Program-made: the position numbers and the translations under genes
Source of the DNA: an uncultured Clostridia bacterium
GTDB taxonomy: Bacteria; Bacillota; Clostridia; CAKSNL01; HGM11501
Reading direction: 5' to 3'
Length of the DNA stretch: 64,000 nucleotides
Assembly (NCBI GenBank): GCA_934476235.1
Contig: CAKSNL010000001.1
Coordinates: 372,001 to 436,000 of the forward strand
Notes under the pieces: generated by a model
What the model was told of the DNA's origin: nothing
Database searches by the model: none
Seen by the model: only the letters and a program-made list of their open reading frames with translations
Part shown: positions 7,352 to 15,190 of the stretch, one piece after another
Layout of the letters: each line of letters opens with the position of its first letter
Numbering within the stretch: the first letter of the stretch is position 1

Positions 7352-8209
7352 TGACTTATATTCAATTTTGGAAAGGCTTTGCTTATACTCCGAAAAGTTC
7401 ACTCCCATGATTTTTTTAAAAAGACGGCTCATATATGCAGGGTCGTCAATCCCGACATATGCGGAAATATCGGAAAGCTTCATGTTCTGCACCTTGATAA
7501 GCTCCGCCGCAGTTTTAACCTTATAATTATTTGCATATTCCACAATGCTTTTCCCCGTCACGCTCTTAAACGTGTTTTGAAGATACCCTTCGGATATGCC
7601 CATTTCGCGCGCCAAAGGCTCTATCCTTACCCTTTCGGATATGTGCTCCGATATGTACTTTGCCACGCGGTCGGCATAAAGATTCGCTGACGGCGTACAT
7701 TTAGTATTGTCCATATCGGAAAGCACCGTCTTTGTCACCTCCGAGCAAAGTTCAAACCACTCAGAGAGCGCCTTTAATGCGCTGCCTTTTTCCAGTGAAT
7801 AATAATATGCGGCAATTCTTTTGATTTTCATCAGCAAAAGGTCATATGTCTTCCCGTCAAGTTTTTTTACCTTGGGAAGGTATATGACGTTTTCTTTTTT
7901 CTCCGGCTTTTCTATAAAAGAATATTCCGTTATCCTGTACCTTGCTCTGACTCCGACCGTTGTATGGCGTTGTTTTTCCCCATTTAATGAGATAAGCGAA
8001 ACGTCCGACTCGCTCGTCGGAACCAAAAGCGAGTGCGGTTCTATTACGTATTCGCCATACGGCTCTTTGGCACGGATTCTTCCCTCTTCAATGACGGAGA
8101 ACTCCAAAAAATCCTTAGGATGCTTAAATTCGTTTTTATAATTTTCCGATGTGACAGAATAGCAGAACATAAATTCCGGAATGCTTTCAAGCTCAATTTT
8201 GTAAAACAT
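7346..8209 (-). CDS. AraC-family regulator, divergent from the GH127 gene
   Basis: A 287-residue regulator. The N-terminal 150 residues look like a cupin-type sugar-binding domain. The C-terminal 100 residues carry two helix-turn-helix motifs (EPLAREMGISEGYLQNTFKSVTG and LSDISAYVGIDDPAYMSRLFKKIMG) typical of AraC/XylS proteins. It is divergent from the arabinofuranosidase gene with only about 120 bases between the start codons, so it very likely senses an arabinose-containing ligand and activates that gene, whose own -35 box is poor. It has its own good promoter. Confidence 0.92.
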   Translation of the reverse strand: MFYKIELESIPEFMFCYSVTSENYKNEFKHPKDFLEFSVIEEGRIRAKEPYGEYVIEPHSLLVPTSESDVSLISLNGEKQRHTTVGVRARYRITEYSFIEKPEKKENVIYLPKVKKLDGKTYDLLLMKIKRIAAYYYSLEKGSALKALSEWFELCSEVTKTVLSDMDNTKCTPSANLYADRVAKYISEHISERVRIEPLAREMGISEGYLQNTFKSVTGKSIVEYANNYKVKTAAELIKVQNMKLSDISAYVGIDDPAYMSRLFKKIMGVNFSEYKQSLSKIEYKSK

Positions 8210-8230
8210 TTCAATTCACCCCGTAAAATT

Positions 8231-8259
8231 ATTATAGCATTTAACCTAAGAATTGTCCA
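8231..8259 (-). promoter_or_regulatory. Promoter of the AraC-type gene
   Basis: On the minus strand TGGACA (8254-8259) and TATAAT (8231-8236) are separated by 17 bases, about 20 bases before the start codon. Confidence 0.75.
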
Positions 8260-8278
8260 ACTATATTTAAATATGACA

Positions 8279-8306
8279 TTTACTTTTTCACCGTTCGTGA
8301 TACAAT
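8279..8306 (+). promoter_or_regulatory. Probable activator-dependent promoter of the GH127 gene
   Basis: A good -10 (TACAAT, 8301-8306) lies 24 bases before the start codon, but the best -35 is only TTTACT (8279-8284) at 16 bases. The weak -35 suits activation by the divergent AraC protein. Confidence 0.45.
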
Positions 8307-8329
8307 ATCCGAAAAAGGAGGTTTTTTAT

Positions 8330-10264
8330 ATGCGTTATTCCAAGCTTTTTCCGCTTCCCTTGGGGAGCATCACGGCAAAGGGCTTTTTATTCGATCAGCT
8401 TTCAAAAAATAAAGACGGAATGGGCGGTCATTTGGACGAGCTGGAGCCCGAAATGATCCGCGACCCTTACATCGGCAGAAAACACGTCCCCGGGTGGGAC
8501 GATGCCGCACAGGCAGCCTGGGGCGGAGAAATCAGCGGCAATTACTGGGCAGGAGTTATTGATCTTGCCTATTCTCTCAATGACGGCGAGCTTATCAAAA
8601 AAGCCGAAGCCTGGGTGGATGCCGCGCTGAAAAACCAACGGGACGACGGATATCTCGGCACGTTTGATCCGGAAAGGGACGACATTTATGCCGACTATAA
8701 CGCCTGGGGCACGGCGTGCGGCATGCGCGCTCTTTTGGCGTTTTACGAGGCGACAAAAAGAGAGGATGTTCTTAAGGCAGTACACCGCTGCATGCTGTGG
8801 TTTTCAAAATACTGGGCGGGCGAGAGGAAAACCTCGTATGCCGGAGCATACATAATCGAGCCTATGGTCTTTTGCTATTGCCGCACCGGCGATAAAAGGC
8901 TTTTGGACTTTGCTTTGGAATATGCCGAATTTTTGTGCAGCCACGACATCTTCAAAACTTCGTACAGGGCATTTTTAACAGAGCCCTTTGAATACAATTC
9001 AAACCACACCGCCGGTATGGGCACTCAGTCGCGGCTTCCCGCGCTTTTATATGCAGTAACCGGAAACGGGGACTATTTAAAAGCCAGTGAAAGGATTTTA
9101 GATGAGATTTATGAAAAAGCGACCCACCTTTCCGGTTCGCCCGTCTCCGTCACGGAATACCTTGCCCCCGTTACCTCGACAGCTGAAACGGAATACTGCT
9201 CCTATGCTTTTTACCATACGACAGATTATTATTTAAGCTTCATCACCGGCAAAAGCAAATACGGCGACAGGATCGAGGAAATGTTTTATAACGGCGCGCA
9301 GGGCGCAAGAAAAAAAGACGAGCGCGCGATAGCATATCTAAGCTCCCCGAACCAGATCTACGCAACCGAAAACTCATCTTCTTCCTTTAGCGATATGCAA
9401 ATATATTCGCCGTGCTACCCGACCTCGTGCTGCCCTGTCAACTCCGTCGCGCTGCTCGGCAATTTCGTGCGGTCAATGTTTCTTCGTGACAATAAAAATA
9501 ACATCTATGCAAATGTATACGGTCCGTGCTCGCTTCACTGTGACGGGGTCGGGATCGACGAAGTCACTGAATATCCTTTCCGAAACAGAGTCAGATTTAT
9601 TATTAAAGAAGGGAGCGGCTTTTCGCTTTTTCTCAGGATTCCCGACTGGTGCGAAGAATACCGCGTCACATTAAACAAAAAAGAAATTGCCGCCCAAAAG
9701 AATGAAAACGGCTTTGCCGAGATCCCTTCATTAAAAGAAGGGGACGTTGCCGAAATCGCCTTCCGCGAGGAAATAAGAATTCTCCGCGTCAACGACGACT
9801 GCAAAAAGCACCCGATAGCCATAAAGCGCGGCGCGCTGCTTTATTCCCTTCATATAGATGAGGTTTGGACTCCCTGCCCCGGGCGCCCGGCAACGCCCCT
9901 TCCGGAGGGCTGGAGCTGGTACCGCGCGGAGCCGAAGTTTGACGAAGCCGACTGCCGCGACATGCACGAGCGCCTCGGACTGCGCAAAAACCAAATCGGC
10001 TGGAACGTCGCGCTGGACGAGGATCTCTCGCCGGATGACATCAAGGTCGAGCTTTGCGAAAACGGCGGATATGTCTGGGAGGAGCCGAAAATAAAGCTTC
10101 ACCTTGCAGCATACAAGGCGCCGTATCTTTGCTCGTCTTATCCGATAAGGACATTTGAGCCCTTCGGCGAAAGGCAGACAGTTACACAAAGGATAAATAT
10201 AACCTTGGTTCCCTACGGCTGCACAAATTTAAGAATAACCTATTTCCCGATTGCAAAAAAATAA
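8330..10264 (+). CDS. GH127-family beta-L-arabinofuranosidase (DUF1680)
   Basis: A 644-residue glycoside hydrolase of the GH127/DUF1680 group, which releases beta-L-arabinofuranose from plant glycans and hydroxyproline-rich glycoproteins. The known zinc-cysteine site of HypBA1 (Glu-x-Cys plus Cys-Cys) is conserved: Glu288-Tyr-Cys290 in AETEYCSY and Cys367-Cys368 in TSCCPVN, the first of these being the expected nucleophile. An (alpha/alpha)6 barrel with GNYWAGVI and CGMRALLA repeats precedes two beta domains. No signal peptide is present, so it acts on imported oligosaccharides. The start at 8330 is set by AAGGAGG; longer in-frame starts run into the divergent regulator. No transporter gene is adjacent. 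Confidence 0.92.
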   Translation: MRYSKLFPLPLGSITAKGFLFDQLSKNKDGMGGHLDELEPEMIRDPYIGRKHVPGWDDAAQAAWGGEISGNYWAGVIDLAYSLNDGELIKKAEAWVDAALKNQRDDGYLGTFDPERDDIYADYNAWGTACGMRALLAFYEATKREDVLKAVHRCMLWFSKYWAGERKTSYAGAYIIEPMVFCYCRTGDKRLLDFALEYAEFLCSHDIFKTSYRAFLTEPFEYNSNHTAGMGTQSRLPALLYAVTGNGDYLKASERILDEIYEKATHLSGSPVSVTEYLAPVTSTAETEYCSYAFYHTTDYYLSFITGKSKYGDRIEEMFYNGAQGARKKDERAIAYLSSPNQIYATENSSSSFSDMQIYSPCYPTSCCPVNSVALLGNFVRSMFLRDNKNNIYANVYGPCSLHCDGVGIDEVTEYPFRNRVRFIIKEGSGFSLFLRIPDWCEEYRVTLNKKEIAAQKNENGFAEIPSLKEGDVAEIAFREEIRILRVNDDCKKHPIAIKRGALLYSLHIDEVWTPCPGRPATPLPEGWSWYRAEPKFDEADCRDMHERLGLRKNQIGWNVALDEDLSPDDIKVELCENGGYVWEEPKIKLHLAAYKAPYLCSSYPIRTFEPFGERQTVTQRINITLVPYGCTNLRITYFPIAKK

Positions 10265-10265
10265 A

Positions 10266-10301
10266 TCCGAGCACCTCCGAAAGCGGAGGTGCTCAGATTT
10301 T
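10266..10301. terminator. Bidirectional terminator
   Basis: A perfect 11-bp stem GAGCACCTCCG / CGGAGGTGCTC with loop AAAG (10269-10294), flanked by T-rich tracts on either strand. It ends the GH127 gene and the convergent nag-like operon. Confidence 0.9.
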
Positions 10302-11118
10302 AAATAAAGTTTTTAAGATACTCTTTTGCCTTTTTTATATCCTCAATTTGCTTTTCGCCGGAAATTTCACGCTCAATTATAACGTAGCTGTCATATCCTA
10401 TCTTTCTAAGAAGCTTAAACACCGCCGGAAAATCCACCATTCCCTCGCCGAGGACGGTTTCTTTTCCCAGCACTTTAGGGTCGGTCGGAAGGCAGCCGTC
10501 CTTCCCGTGCATGTTTTTAACATATTTTCCGAATACATAAAGCGCGTCAACAGGGTTTCCGTATCCGTACATCAATATATTTGCCGGGTCAAAATTAATG
10601 AAGATGTTTCCGAGTCCCACATCCTCAATAAGCCTTAGCATTGCGATCGGAGCTTCGCCTCCCGTCTCAAGCAAAAGATTCATCCCGAGCCTTTTTAAGT
10701 ACGACGCGAGGGTGTGAAGTGCCGCCAGCATCGCGGTATAGCCTTCCGAAAACGGATCGTTCGGCACAAATCCCGCATGAATGATTATGTCCGTTACTCC
10801 CATTCTTTTTGCAAAAAGCGCCGAGCTTTTAACATATTCAATTCTGGCTTTCCCGTACATCGGCACATTTATTCCCGCGGTCTTAAAGCCGTAATAATTG
10901 TCCCAGTCGTAAAACGCGTCATTGTATCCGCAAAACTGCGCCGTGATTTTCACGCCGTGTCTTTCTGCCGCGTCCCTTATCATGTCCGCTTCCTCATACT
11001 TATAGACATCCGGCTTATACACTATCTGGCACACGGAAAAACCCATGTTTTTAAGCCCGGAAAATTTTTGATCCGCCTCGTTAATGTTCTCAATTCTCAC
11101 CAATGTTCCGATTTCCAT
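10300..11118 (-). CDS. Sugar phosphate isomerase/epimerase (TIM barrel)
   Basis: A 272-residue protein of the xylose-isomerase-like TIM-barrel family (AP-endonuclease-2 fold). Likely metal ligands are a glutamate in LLLETGGE, an aspartate in INFDPAN, a histidine in NMHGKDG and a glutamate in IIEREI. Members isomerise, epimerise or dehydrate sugars and inositols; the exact substrate cannot be read from sequence. It is the last gene of the operon with nagA, an oxidoreductase and a nagB-like gene, so an amino-sugar derivative is a reasonable guess. The start follows GGAGAAG. Confidence 0.85.
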   Translation of the reverse strand: MEIGTLVRIENINEADQKFSGLKNMGFSVCQIVYKPDVYKYEEADMIRDAAERHGVKITAQFCGYNDAFYDWDNYYGFKTAGINVPMYGKARIEYVKSSALFAKRMGVTDIIIHAGFVPNDPFSEGYTAMLAALHTLASYLKRLGMNLLLETGGEAPIAMLRLIEDVGLGNIFINFDPANILMYGYGNPVDALYVFGKYVKNMHGKDGCLPTDPKVLGKETVLGEGMVDFPAVFKLLRKIGYDSYVIIEREISGEKQIEDIKKAKEYLKNFI

Positions 11119-11131
11119 ATTAAACTTCTCC

Positions 11132-11944
11132 TTAAAGCATAAAGTTATAAAGCGCCTCTGTCACGACCATCTCACTGTTCGGGTGGCTTTGCAGAAACGA
11201 AACGGGCATGGACTTGTTCTCGTCCGTCAGCGCCGCTTTTCTCATAATCCCCCACTGCCACGGACAATACAGATAAACCTTGAAACACTTTGCCTTCAAA
11301 AGCGCTCTCATTCCCAGTGTTATGCACCTTTTGGGGAATATATCAAGCGCGCCTTTAAGCTTGTTTGCGCCGTTGTTTGTAACGGTTTCTTTTGAAATAT
11401 CAAGGCACCTTGTGCCGATACATTTATATTCACTGTCCGTTATCCCGTCCTCCGGAGGCTCGTTAAACGCTATATGCCCGTTGATTCCAACTCCGGTAAG
11501 GCAAAGATCAACCTCCGTTTCATCAATAAATCTGTCTATCTCTTCCTCGTGACCGGGCTCCGGAAAAAGCCTTTGGTCCTCCGGCATTAAAAGTTCCTTA
11601 TCAATCCTTGAATAAAGCATTTCATCCATGATTTTGTGAAAGCTTAATACATTGTCATAATCTATTGCTTTTCCGTCGTCTCCCAGATACTCGTCCATAT
11701 TGATAAATACAGAGTTTTTTAAGCTGATCCTCTCGCGGTTCACGATCTCGGCAAACTTGGGATACTGCCCGGTCGGACCTACCGGACAAATTATAACGGT
11801 TCTCTTTTCTCCGTTTTTCTTTACCGTGTCCGCCATTATTTCAGCCATTTCATCATACATTGCTTCCTCGCTTTCCATGACCCTGAATGGAAGCTTTGCA
11901 TTTTTTATAAGATATTCCGGTGTGCATTTATAAATATCAGTCAT
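11132..11944 (-). CDS. Glucosamine-6-phosphate deaminase-like protein
   Basis: A 270-residue NagB/RpiA-fold protein with the NagB signature LTGVGINGHIAFNEP and the MDEYLG segment. NagB converts glucosamine-6-phosphate to fructose-6-phosphate and ammonia. The phosphate-binding loop differs from classical NagB (CPVGPTGQYP in place of a GLPTGSTP-type loop), so this is a divergent subfamily whose substrate may not be GlcN6P. Its ATG overlaps the stop of the oxidoreductase gene (ATGA), and GGAGGA lies at good distance, so coupling is likely. Pairing with nagA supports amino-sugar catabolism. Confidence 0.8.
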   Translation of the reverse strand: MTDIYKCTPEYLIKNAKLPFRVMESEEAMYDEMAEIMADTVKKNGEKRTVIICPVGPTGQYPKFAEIVNRERISLKNSVFINMDEYLGDDGKAIDYDNVLSFHKIMDEMLYSRIDKELLMPEDQRLFPEPGHEEEIDRFIDETEVDLCLTGVGINGHIAFNEPPEDGITDSEYKCIGTRCLDISKETVTNNGANKLKGALDIFPKRCITLGMRALLKAKCFKVYLYCPWQWGIMRKAALTDENKSMPVSFLQSHPNSEMVVTEALYNFML

Positions 11945-13011
11945 AATATTTCCTCCTCTATTTTTACCGCCTTACCGGTTTCGATTGACCGCGACGCCGC
12001 CTCCAAAACTTTCTGACATTCGATGCCTTCTATGATGTGCGATGTGTATTCATCCTCGATTCCGTTAATAAGATTGATAAACGAAAGCGACTGATTTGCA
12101 TTATAGCTTGCCGGAGGAACTATCTCATGCATGCCATTGCACTCCGTGTCCCACTTGCCGATGCCTATATACATTTTCATCGTCCCCGAGAAGGAAAGCT
12201 TGACTCTTCCTCCCTCGCCGATTATTTCAAACTCCATAAGATCCGGAATGGTCTTGGCGACCCTTGAAAGATTTACGGTAACCGGCACGCCGTTTTTTGT
12301 GATTGCCGAGATATTGCACCAGTCGTCTGTCGTAACCGGTTTTATTTCGTCGCCGTTTTCAACCTGCCTTCTGTCAACAAAAATTCCGCTCTGTGCGAAA
12401 ACCGTGTCAAATTCCTCGCCTATAAACCTCGTGATATCAATCATATGCGACCCCAGATCGCCGAGCACACCGCTGCCCGCCTTCTCCTTGTCAAATCTCC
12501 ATTCAAGTCTCCTGCCCTTCCACAGTCCGCTGTCCTTTATACACCTTATGTATATGTGATATATTTTTCCGAGCTCGCCGCTTTTTACAATGTCTCTTAA
12601 AAGCCTTGCGTATGCTCTGTATCTCCATGAAAAGCAGACAAACGATTTGCATTTTTTTGCCTCCGCCAGCTCGAAGAGCTTTTTTGCTTCCGCAAGATTT
12701 CTTCCGATTGGCTTTTCAATGCTGAAAGGAAGTCCTTTTTCTATCGCGGCGATCGCAATTTCAACATGTGCGTCATTTGAAGTCGCAATATCCACCGCGT
12801 CAACCAATGAGCTATTTAAAAGCTCCCTGTAATCCGTGAAAAGCGCGCTGTCCGAAAGCCCGAATTTCTCCTTTGCCTCCGAAAGTCTCTCCGGGTTAAT
12901 GTCGCACACCGCGGTTATCTCGACCTTATCAGGATGCGCCAGATAGCCGGGAACGTGAACTCCCTTTGAAATCCCTCCAAATCCAATTAAACCCATTCTT
13001 ATTTTTTTCAT
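11941..13011 (-). CDS. Gfo/Idh/MocA-family NAD(P)-dependent oxidoreductase
   Basis: A 356-residue dehydrogenase with an N-terminal Rossmann fold (MGLIGFGGISKGVH, residues 6-19), the EKP motif in FSIEKPIGRN near residue 98, and the C-terminal GVLGDLGSHMIDI segment typical of the family. Members oxidise or reduce sugars, inositols and their phosphates, often giving 3-keto intermediates. Its ATG directly abuts the nagA stop codon. Presence between nagA and a nagB-like gene is unusual and suggests that the pathway handles a modified amino sugar rather than plain GlcNAc; this is inference. Confidence 0.88.
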   Translation of the reverse strand: MKKIRMGLIGFGGISKGVHVPGYLAHPDKVEITAVCDINPERLSEAKEKFGLSDSALFTDYRELLNSSLVDAVDIATSNDAHVEIAIAAIEKGLPFSIEKPIGRNLAEAKKLFELAEAKKCKSFVCFSWRYRAYARLLRDIVKSGELGKIYHIYIRCIKDSGLWKGRRLEWRFDKEKAGSGVLGDLGSHMIDITRFIGEEFDTVFAQSGIFVDRRQVENGDEIKPVTTDDWCNISAITKNGVPVTVNLSRVAKTIPDLMEFEIIGEGGRVKLSFSGTMKMYIGIGKWDTECNGMHEIVPPASYNANQSLSFINLINGIEDEYTSHIIEGIECQKVLEAASRSIETGKAVKIEEEIL

Positions 13012-14187
13012 TCAGCATCTTCCTTTCTCATACACTGTTTTGCCGTCAATAATTGTCATCAAAGGCACAAGATCCTTGCTCATAATGCAAAAATCCGCCT
13101 TGTTTCCCGGTTTAATTTTTCCAATGGTTTTTTCATGTATAATTTCCGCCGGGGTGCCGGTCACCGTCTTCACCGCCTCATTAAGCGGAATCTTTGAGTC
13201 ATACACCGCGTTTTTAAGCATTTGCGCCAATGGCATCACGCTCCCGGCAAGTCTGCTGTTATCGGGCAGTCGGGCAACGCCGCCGGAAACTATGAAATCG
13301 ACCGCGTCGGGGTCGTTTTTTGACCCGAGCTTATAAAGCCTTTCATCCTCCTTCATTCCCCCGCCTCTCAGGCAGTCGGACACAAGGCACATTTTGCCGC
13401 TTCCCTTTAATTTATATATAAGCTCCAGCATCAGCGGCGATATGTGGCAGTTATCTGCAATTACCTCCACAGTAAGCTTATCGGACAAAAGCGCCGTCTC
13501 CAAAAGCCCTGCCGTTCTTTTGCCGTTTTGCATTTTTGCGCCGGACATGGCGCACCAGATGTGCGTACAATGGGTCATTCCGGCGTCAATCGCTTTTTTC
13601 ACCTTCTCAAAATATCCGTCGTCGTGACCGCCCGAAACTACAATGCCCTTTGCAGTCATTTTTTCTATCATTTCCACCGCGCCGTCAAGCTCGGGCGAAA
13701 CCGTCACCGTCTTAATAACGTCACAGGAGTCAAGAATAAAGCCGTACGGGTCAAGCGCCGGAACCCTCAAATGCCTTTCATGCTGAGCGCCCTTGTTCTT
13801 AAGCGATATATAAGGTCCCTCAACATGCGCGCCTATTACCCGCGCGCCGCGGTCTGTTTTTTTATTCATGAATTTTCTTGTTACGGCGAGCATCTTTTCA
13901 ATGTCGGCAACCGGCGCCGTAACGCTTGTTGCCAGAACGGAGGTGGTGCCGTTTTCGGCATGGAAACGAAGCGCCCTTTCAAAGGACTCCTCTTCCGCAT
14001 CCATAAAATCTCCGCCGCCTCCGCCGTGAGTGTGTATATCAATAAATCCGGGAAAAACAAATTTTCCTTCCGCATCGATATATTCCTCATCAGCAAACTC
14101 GCCGATTCCGGTTATTGACTGCGAAAACCTCACATCGCACTTTTTTATTTTGCCGTCCAAAAACACATTTCCGTTCTTTAAAATCAC
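13012..14187 (-). CDS. nagA: N-acetylglucosamine-6-phosphate deacetylase
   Basis: A 391-residue amidohydrolase that removes acetate from GlcNAc-6-phosphate. Visible motifs are the metal-binding GFIDIHTHGGGG, the HVEGPYIS glutamate, SGGHDD, THIWCAMSG and VSDCLRGGG, which contains the catalytic aspartate. The C-terminal GKIKPGNKADFCIM closes the amidohydrolase fold. The start is taken as GTG at 14187 because AGGAAG lies eight bases before it and because an upstream in-frame GTG at 14217 falls upstream of the promoter -10. It leads the four-gene operon and is divergent from an AraC regulator. Confidence 0.9.
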   Translation of the reverse strand: MILKNGNVFLDGKIKKCDVRFSQSITGIGEFADEEYIDAEGKFVFPGFIDIHTHGGGGGDFMDAEEESFERALRFHAENGTTSVLATSVTAPVADIEKMLAVTRKFMNKKTDRGARVIGAHVEGPYISLKNKGAQHERHLRVPALDPYGFILDSCDVIKTVTVSPELDGAVEMIEKMTAKGIVVSGGHDDGYFEKVKKAIDAGMTHCTHIWCAMSGAKMQNGKRTAGLLETALLSDKLTVEVIADNCHISPLMLELIYKLKGSGKMCLVSDCLRGGGMKEDERLYKLGSKNDPDAVDFIVSGGVARLPDNSRLAGSVMPLAQMLKNAVYDSKIPLNEAVKTVTGTPAEIIHEKTIGKIKPGNKADFCIMSKDLVPLMTIIDGKTVYEKGRC

Positions 14188-14207
14188 AAAGCTCACTTCC
14201 TGCCTAA

Positions 14208-14236
14208 ATGATAGCACCGTAACGCGTACAGTTCAA
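14208..14236 (-). promoter_or_regulatory. Promoter of the nagA operon
   Basis: On the minus strand TTGAAC (14231-14236) and TATCAT (14208-14213) are 17 bases apart. Transcription would start near 14201, giving a leader of about 14 bases before the GTG at 14187. Direct repeats lie just upstream of the -35. Confidence 0.75.
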
Positions 14237-14246
14237 TGTTTTTTCA

Positions 14247-14277
14247 GATACAAAAATATAACTTTTCGATACAAAAA
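14247..14277. promoter_or_regulatory. Direct repeats, probable AraC-type operator
   Basis: GATACAAAAA occurs at 14247-14256 and again at 14268-14277. Both copies are preceded by TTTTC (with one extra base in the first), and their spacing is 21 bp, two helical turns. AraC-type proteins bind such phased direct repeats. They sit just upstream of the nagA -35 and about 14 bases from the -35 of the divergent regulator, a layout suited to activation of nagA and autoregulation. Confidence 0.6.
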
Positions 14278-14290
14278 AGAAAAACATACC

Positions 14291-14319
14291 TTGAAATTTT
14301 GCGTTTAATATGCTATAAT
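14291..14319 (+). promoter_or_regulatory. Promoter of the second AraC-type gene
   Basis: TTGAAA (14291-14296) and TATAAT (14314-14319) are separated by 17 bases. The AGGTGA ribosome site and the ATG at 14337 follow at once. Confidence 0.8.
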
Positions 14320-14336
14320 ATTTTCAGGTGATTGCA

Positions 14337-15149
14337 ATGAATATATTAAAAACCGAAAGCATAAGCAAGATCAACTATCACATATCGGTCGTAAACTCGC
14401 TGAGGCAATACTGGCGCACAAATAAACGCTTTTCCTGCATCGGTAAGCCCAAGGCAGTGAACCTTTTTCTTTATCTTGACGGGTGTGACGCAGATTATAT
14501 TGACAAAAACGGAAAAACCGTGCACGCAAAAAGCGGAGATACGGTATACACTCCGACAGGCTGCGAATACACGGTCGAATTTTCCTGTTTTTCATCCGAC
14601 TCGTCAAACACGGTCGGCGTGAATTTCTTTCTTTATGACGATAAGAACGCACCGTTTATTTTAAGCGATGAAATTACAGTTTTCCCGGGCGACGGCAGTT
14701 ATAAGCTGCTGTTTTCCAAGGTCAATTCCGCCTCTGCCCGCGCCATGACGGACTATGCCATGATGAAGGCGGGAATGTATGAAATAATGTCCCGGATATG
14801 TGAAAAAAGCCGCGAAAAGCGGTTTGACCGATTCCGCATCATTTCCAAAGGCATTTTGTACATGGAAAACGAGAGCGGCGAAAACCTCTCTATAGCGGAG
14901 ATTGCCGCGCTTTGCAATGTCAGCGAGGTGTACTTCAGGAGACTTTTTAAAGAATATTCGGGGCTCTCTCCCTCGGACTACCGCCTCCGTAACAAAATAA
15001 GGCGCGCCAAGCTTCTTTTGAAATATGAAAACATGACAGTCTCCGAAATCGCCGAGAGTCTCTCATTTACCGGCAGCGCGTATTTCATCAAGACCTTCCG
15101 CCGCATGACCGGCATGACACCGCTTAAATACCGCGCCTCGTGTCTTTAA
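14337..15149 (+). CDS. AraC-family regulator of the nagA operon
   Basis: A 270-residue regulator with an N-terminal cupin-like sensing domain (AKSGDTVYTPTGCEYTVEF) and a C-terminal double helix-turn-helix (SIAEIAALCNVSEVYFRRLFKEYSG; VSEIAESLSFTGSAYFIKTFRRMTG), ending in the TPLKYR typical of AraC proteins. The ATG at 14337 is chosen because AGGTGA lies six bases upstream. It is divergent from nagA, and direct repeats lie between the two promoters, so it probably activates the amino-sugar operon in response to a sugar ligand. Confidence 0.92.
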   Translation: MNILKTESISKINYHISVVNSLRQYWRTNKRFSCIGKPKAVNLFLYLDGCDADYIDKNGKTVHAKSGDTVYTPTGCEYTVEFSCFSSDSSNTVGVNFFLYDDKNAPFILSDEITVFPGDGSYKLLFSKVNSASARAMTDYAMMKAGMYEIMSRICEKSREKRFDRFRIISKGILYMENESGENLSIAEIAALCNVSEVYFRRLFKEYSGLSPSDYRLRNKIRRAKLLLKYENMTVSEIAESLSFTGSAYFIKTFRRMTGMTPLKYRASCL

Positions 15150-15154
15150 GCAAA

Positions 15155-15190
15155 AAACTGCCCCGGGAATTATCCCGGGGCAGTTTTTTA
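15155..15190. terminator. Bidirectional terminator between araC-type gene and dnaJ
   Basis: AACTGCCCCGGGA / TCCCGGGGCAGTT forms a 13-bp stem with almost no loop, followed by TTTTTT on the plus strand and by AAAAAC read as GTTTTTTG on the minus strand. It closes both convergent units. Confidence 0.9.

Noticed and set aside
8033..8329. Upstream extension of the GH127 frame
   Set aside because: Would run through the divergent AraC gene and both promoters; AAGGAGG before 8330 and the family N-terminus fix the start.
11132..11944. Asp-to-Asn change in the NagB signature GVGINGH
   Set aside because: Asn is an accepted variant at this position in many Gram-positive NagB proteins, so it is not an anomaly by itself.
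13444..14118. Long open frame on the plus strand (224 codons) opposite nagA
   Set aside because: Lies antisense to a clear nagA with all active-site motifs; no ribosome site and atypical composition.
14188..14217. Earlier GTG start for nagA
   Set aside because: It lies upstream of the -10 hexamer, so it would not be in the mRNA; GTG at 14187 has the ribosome site.
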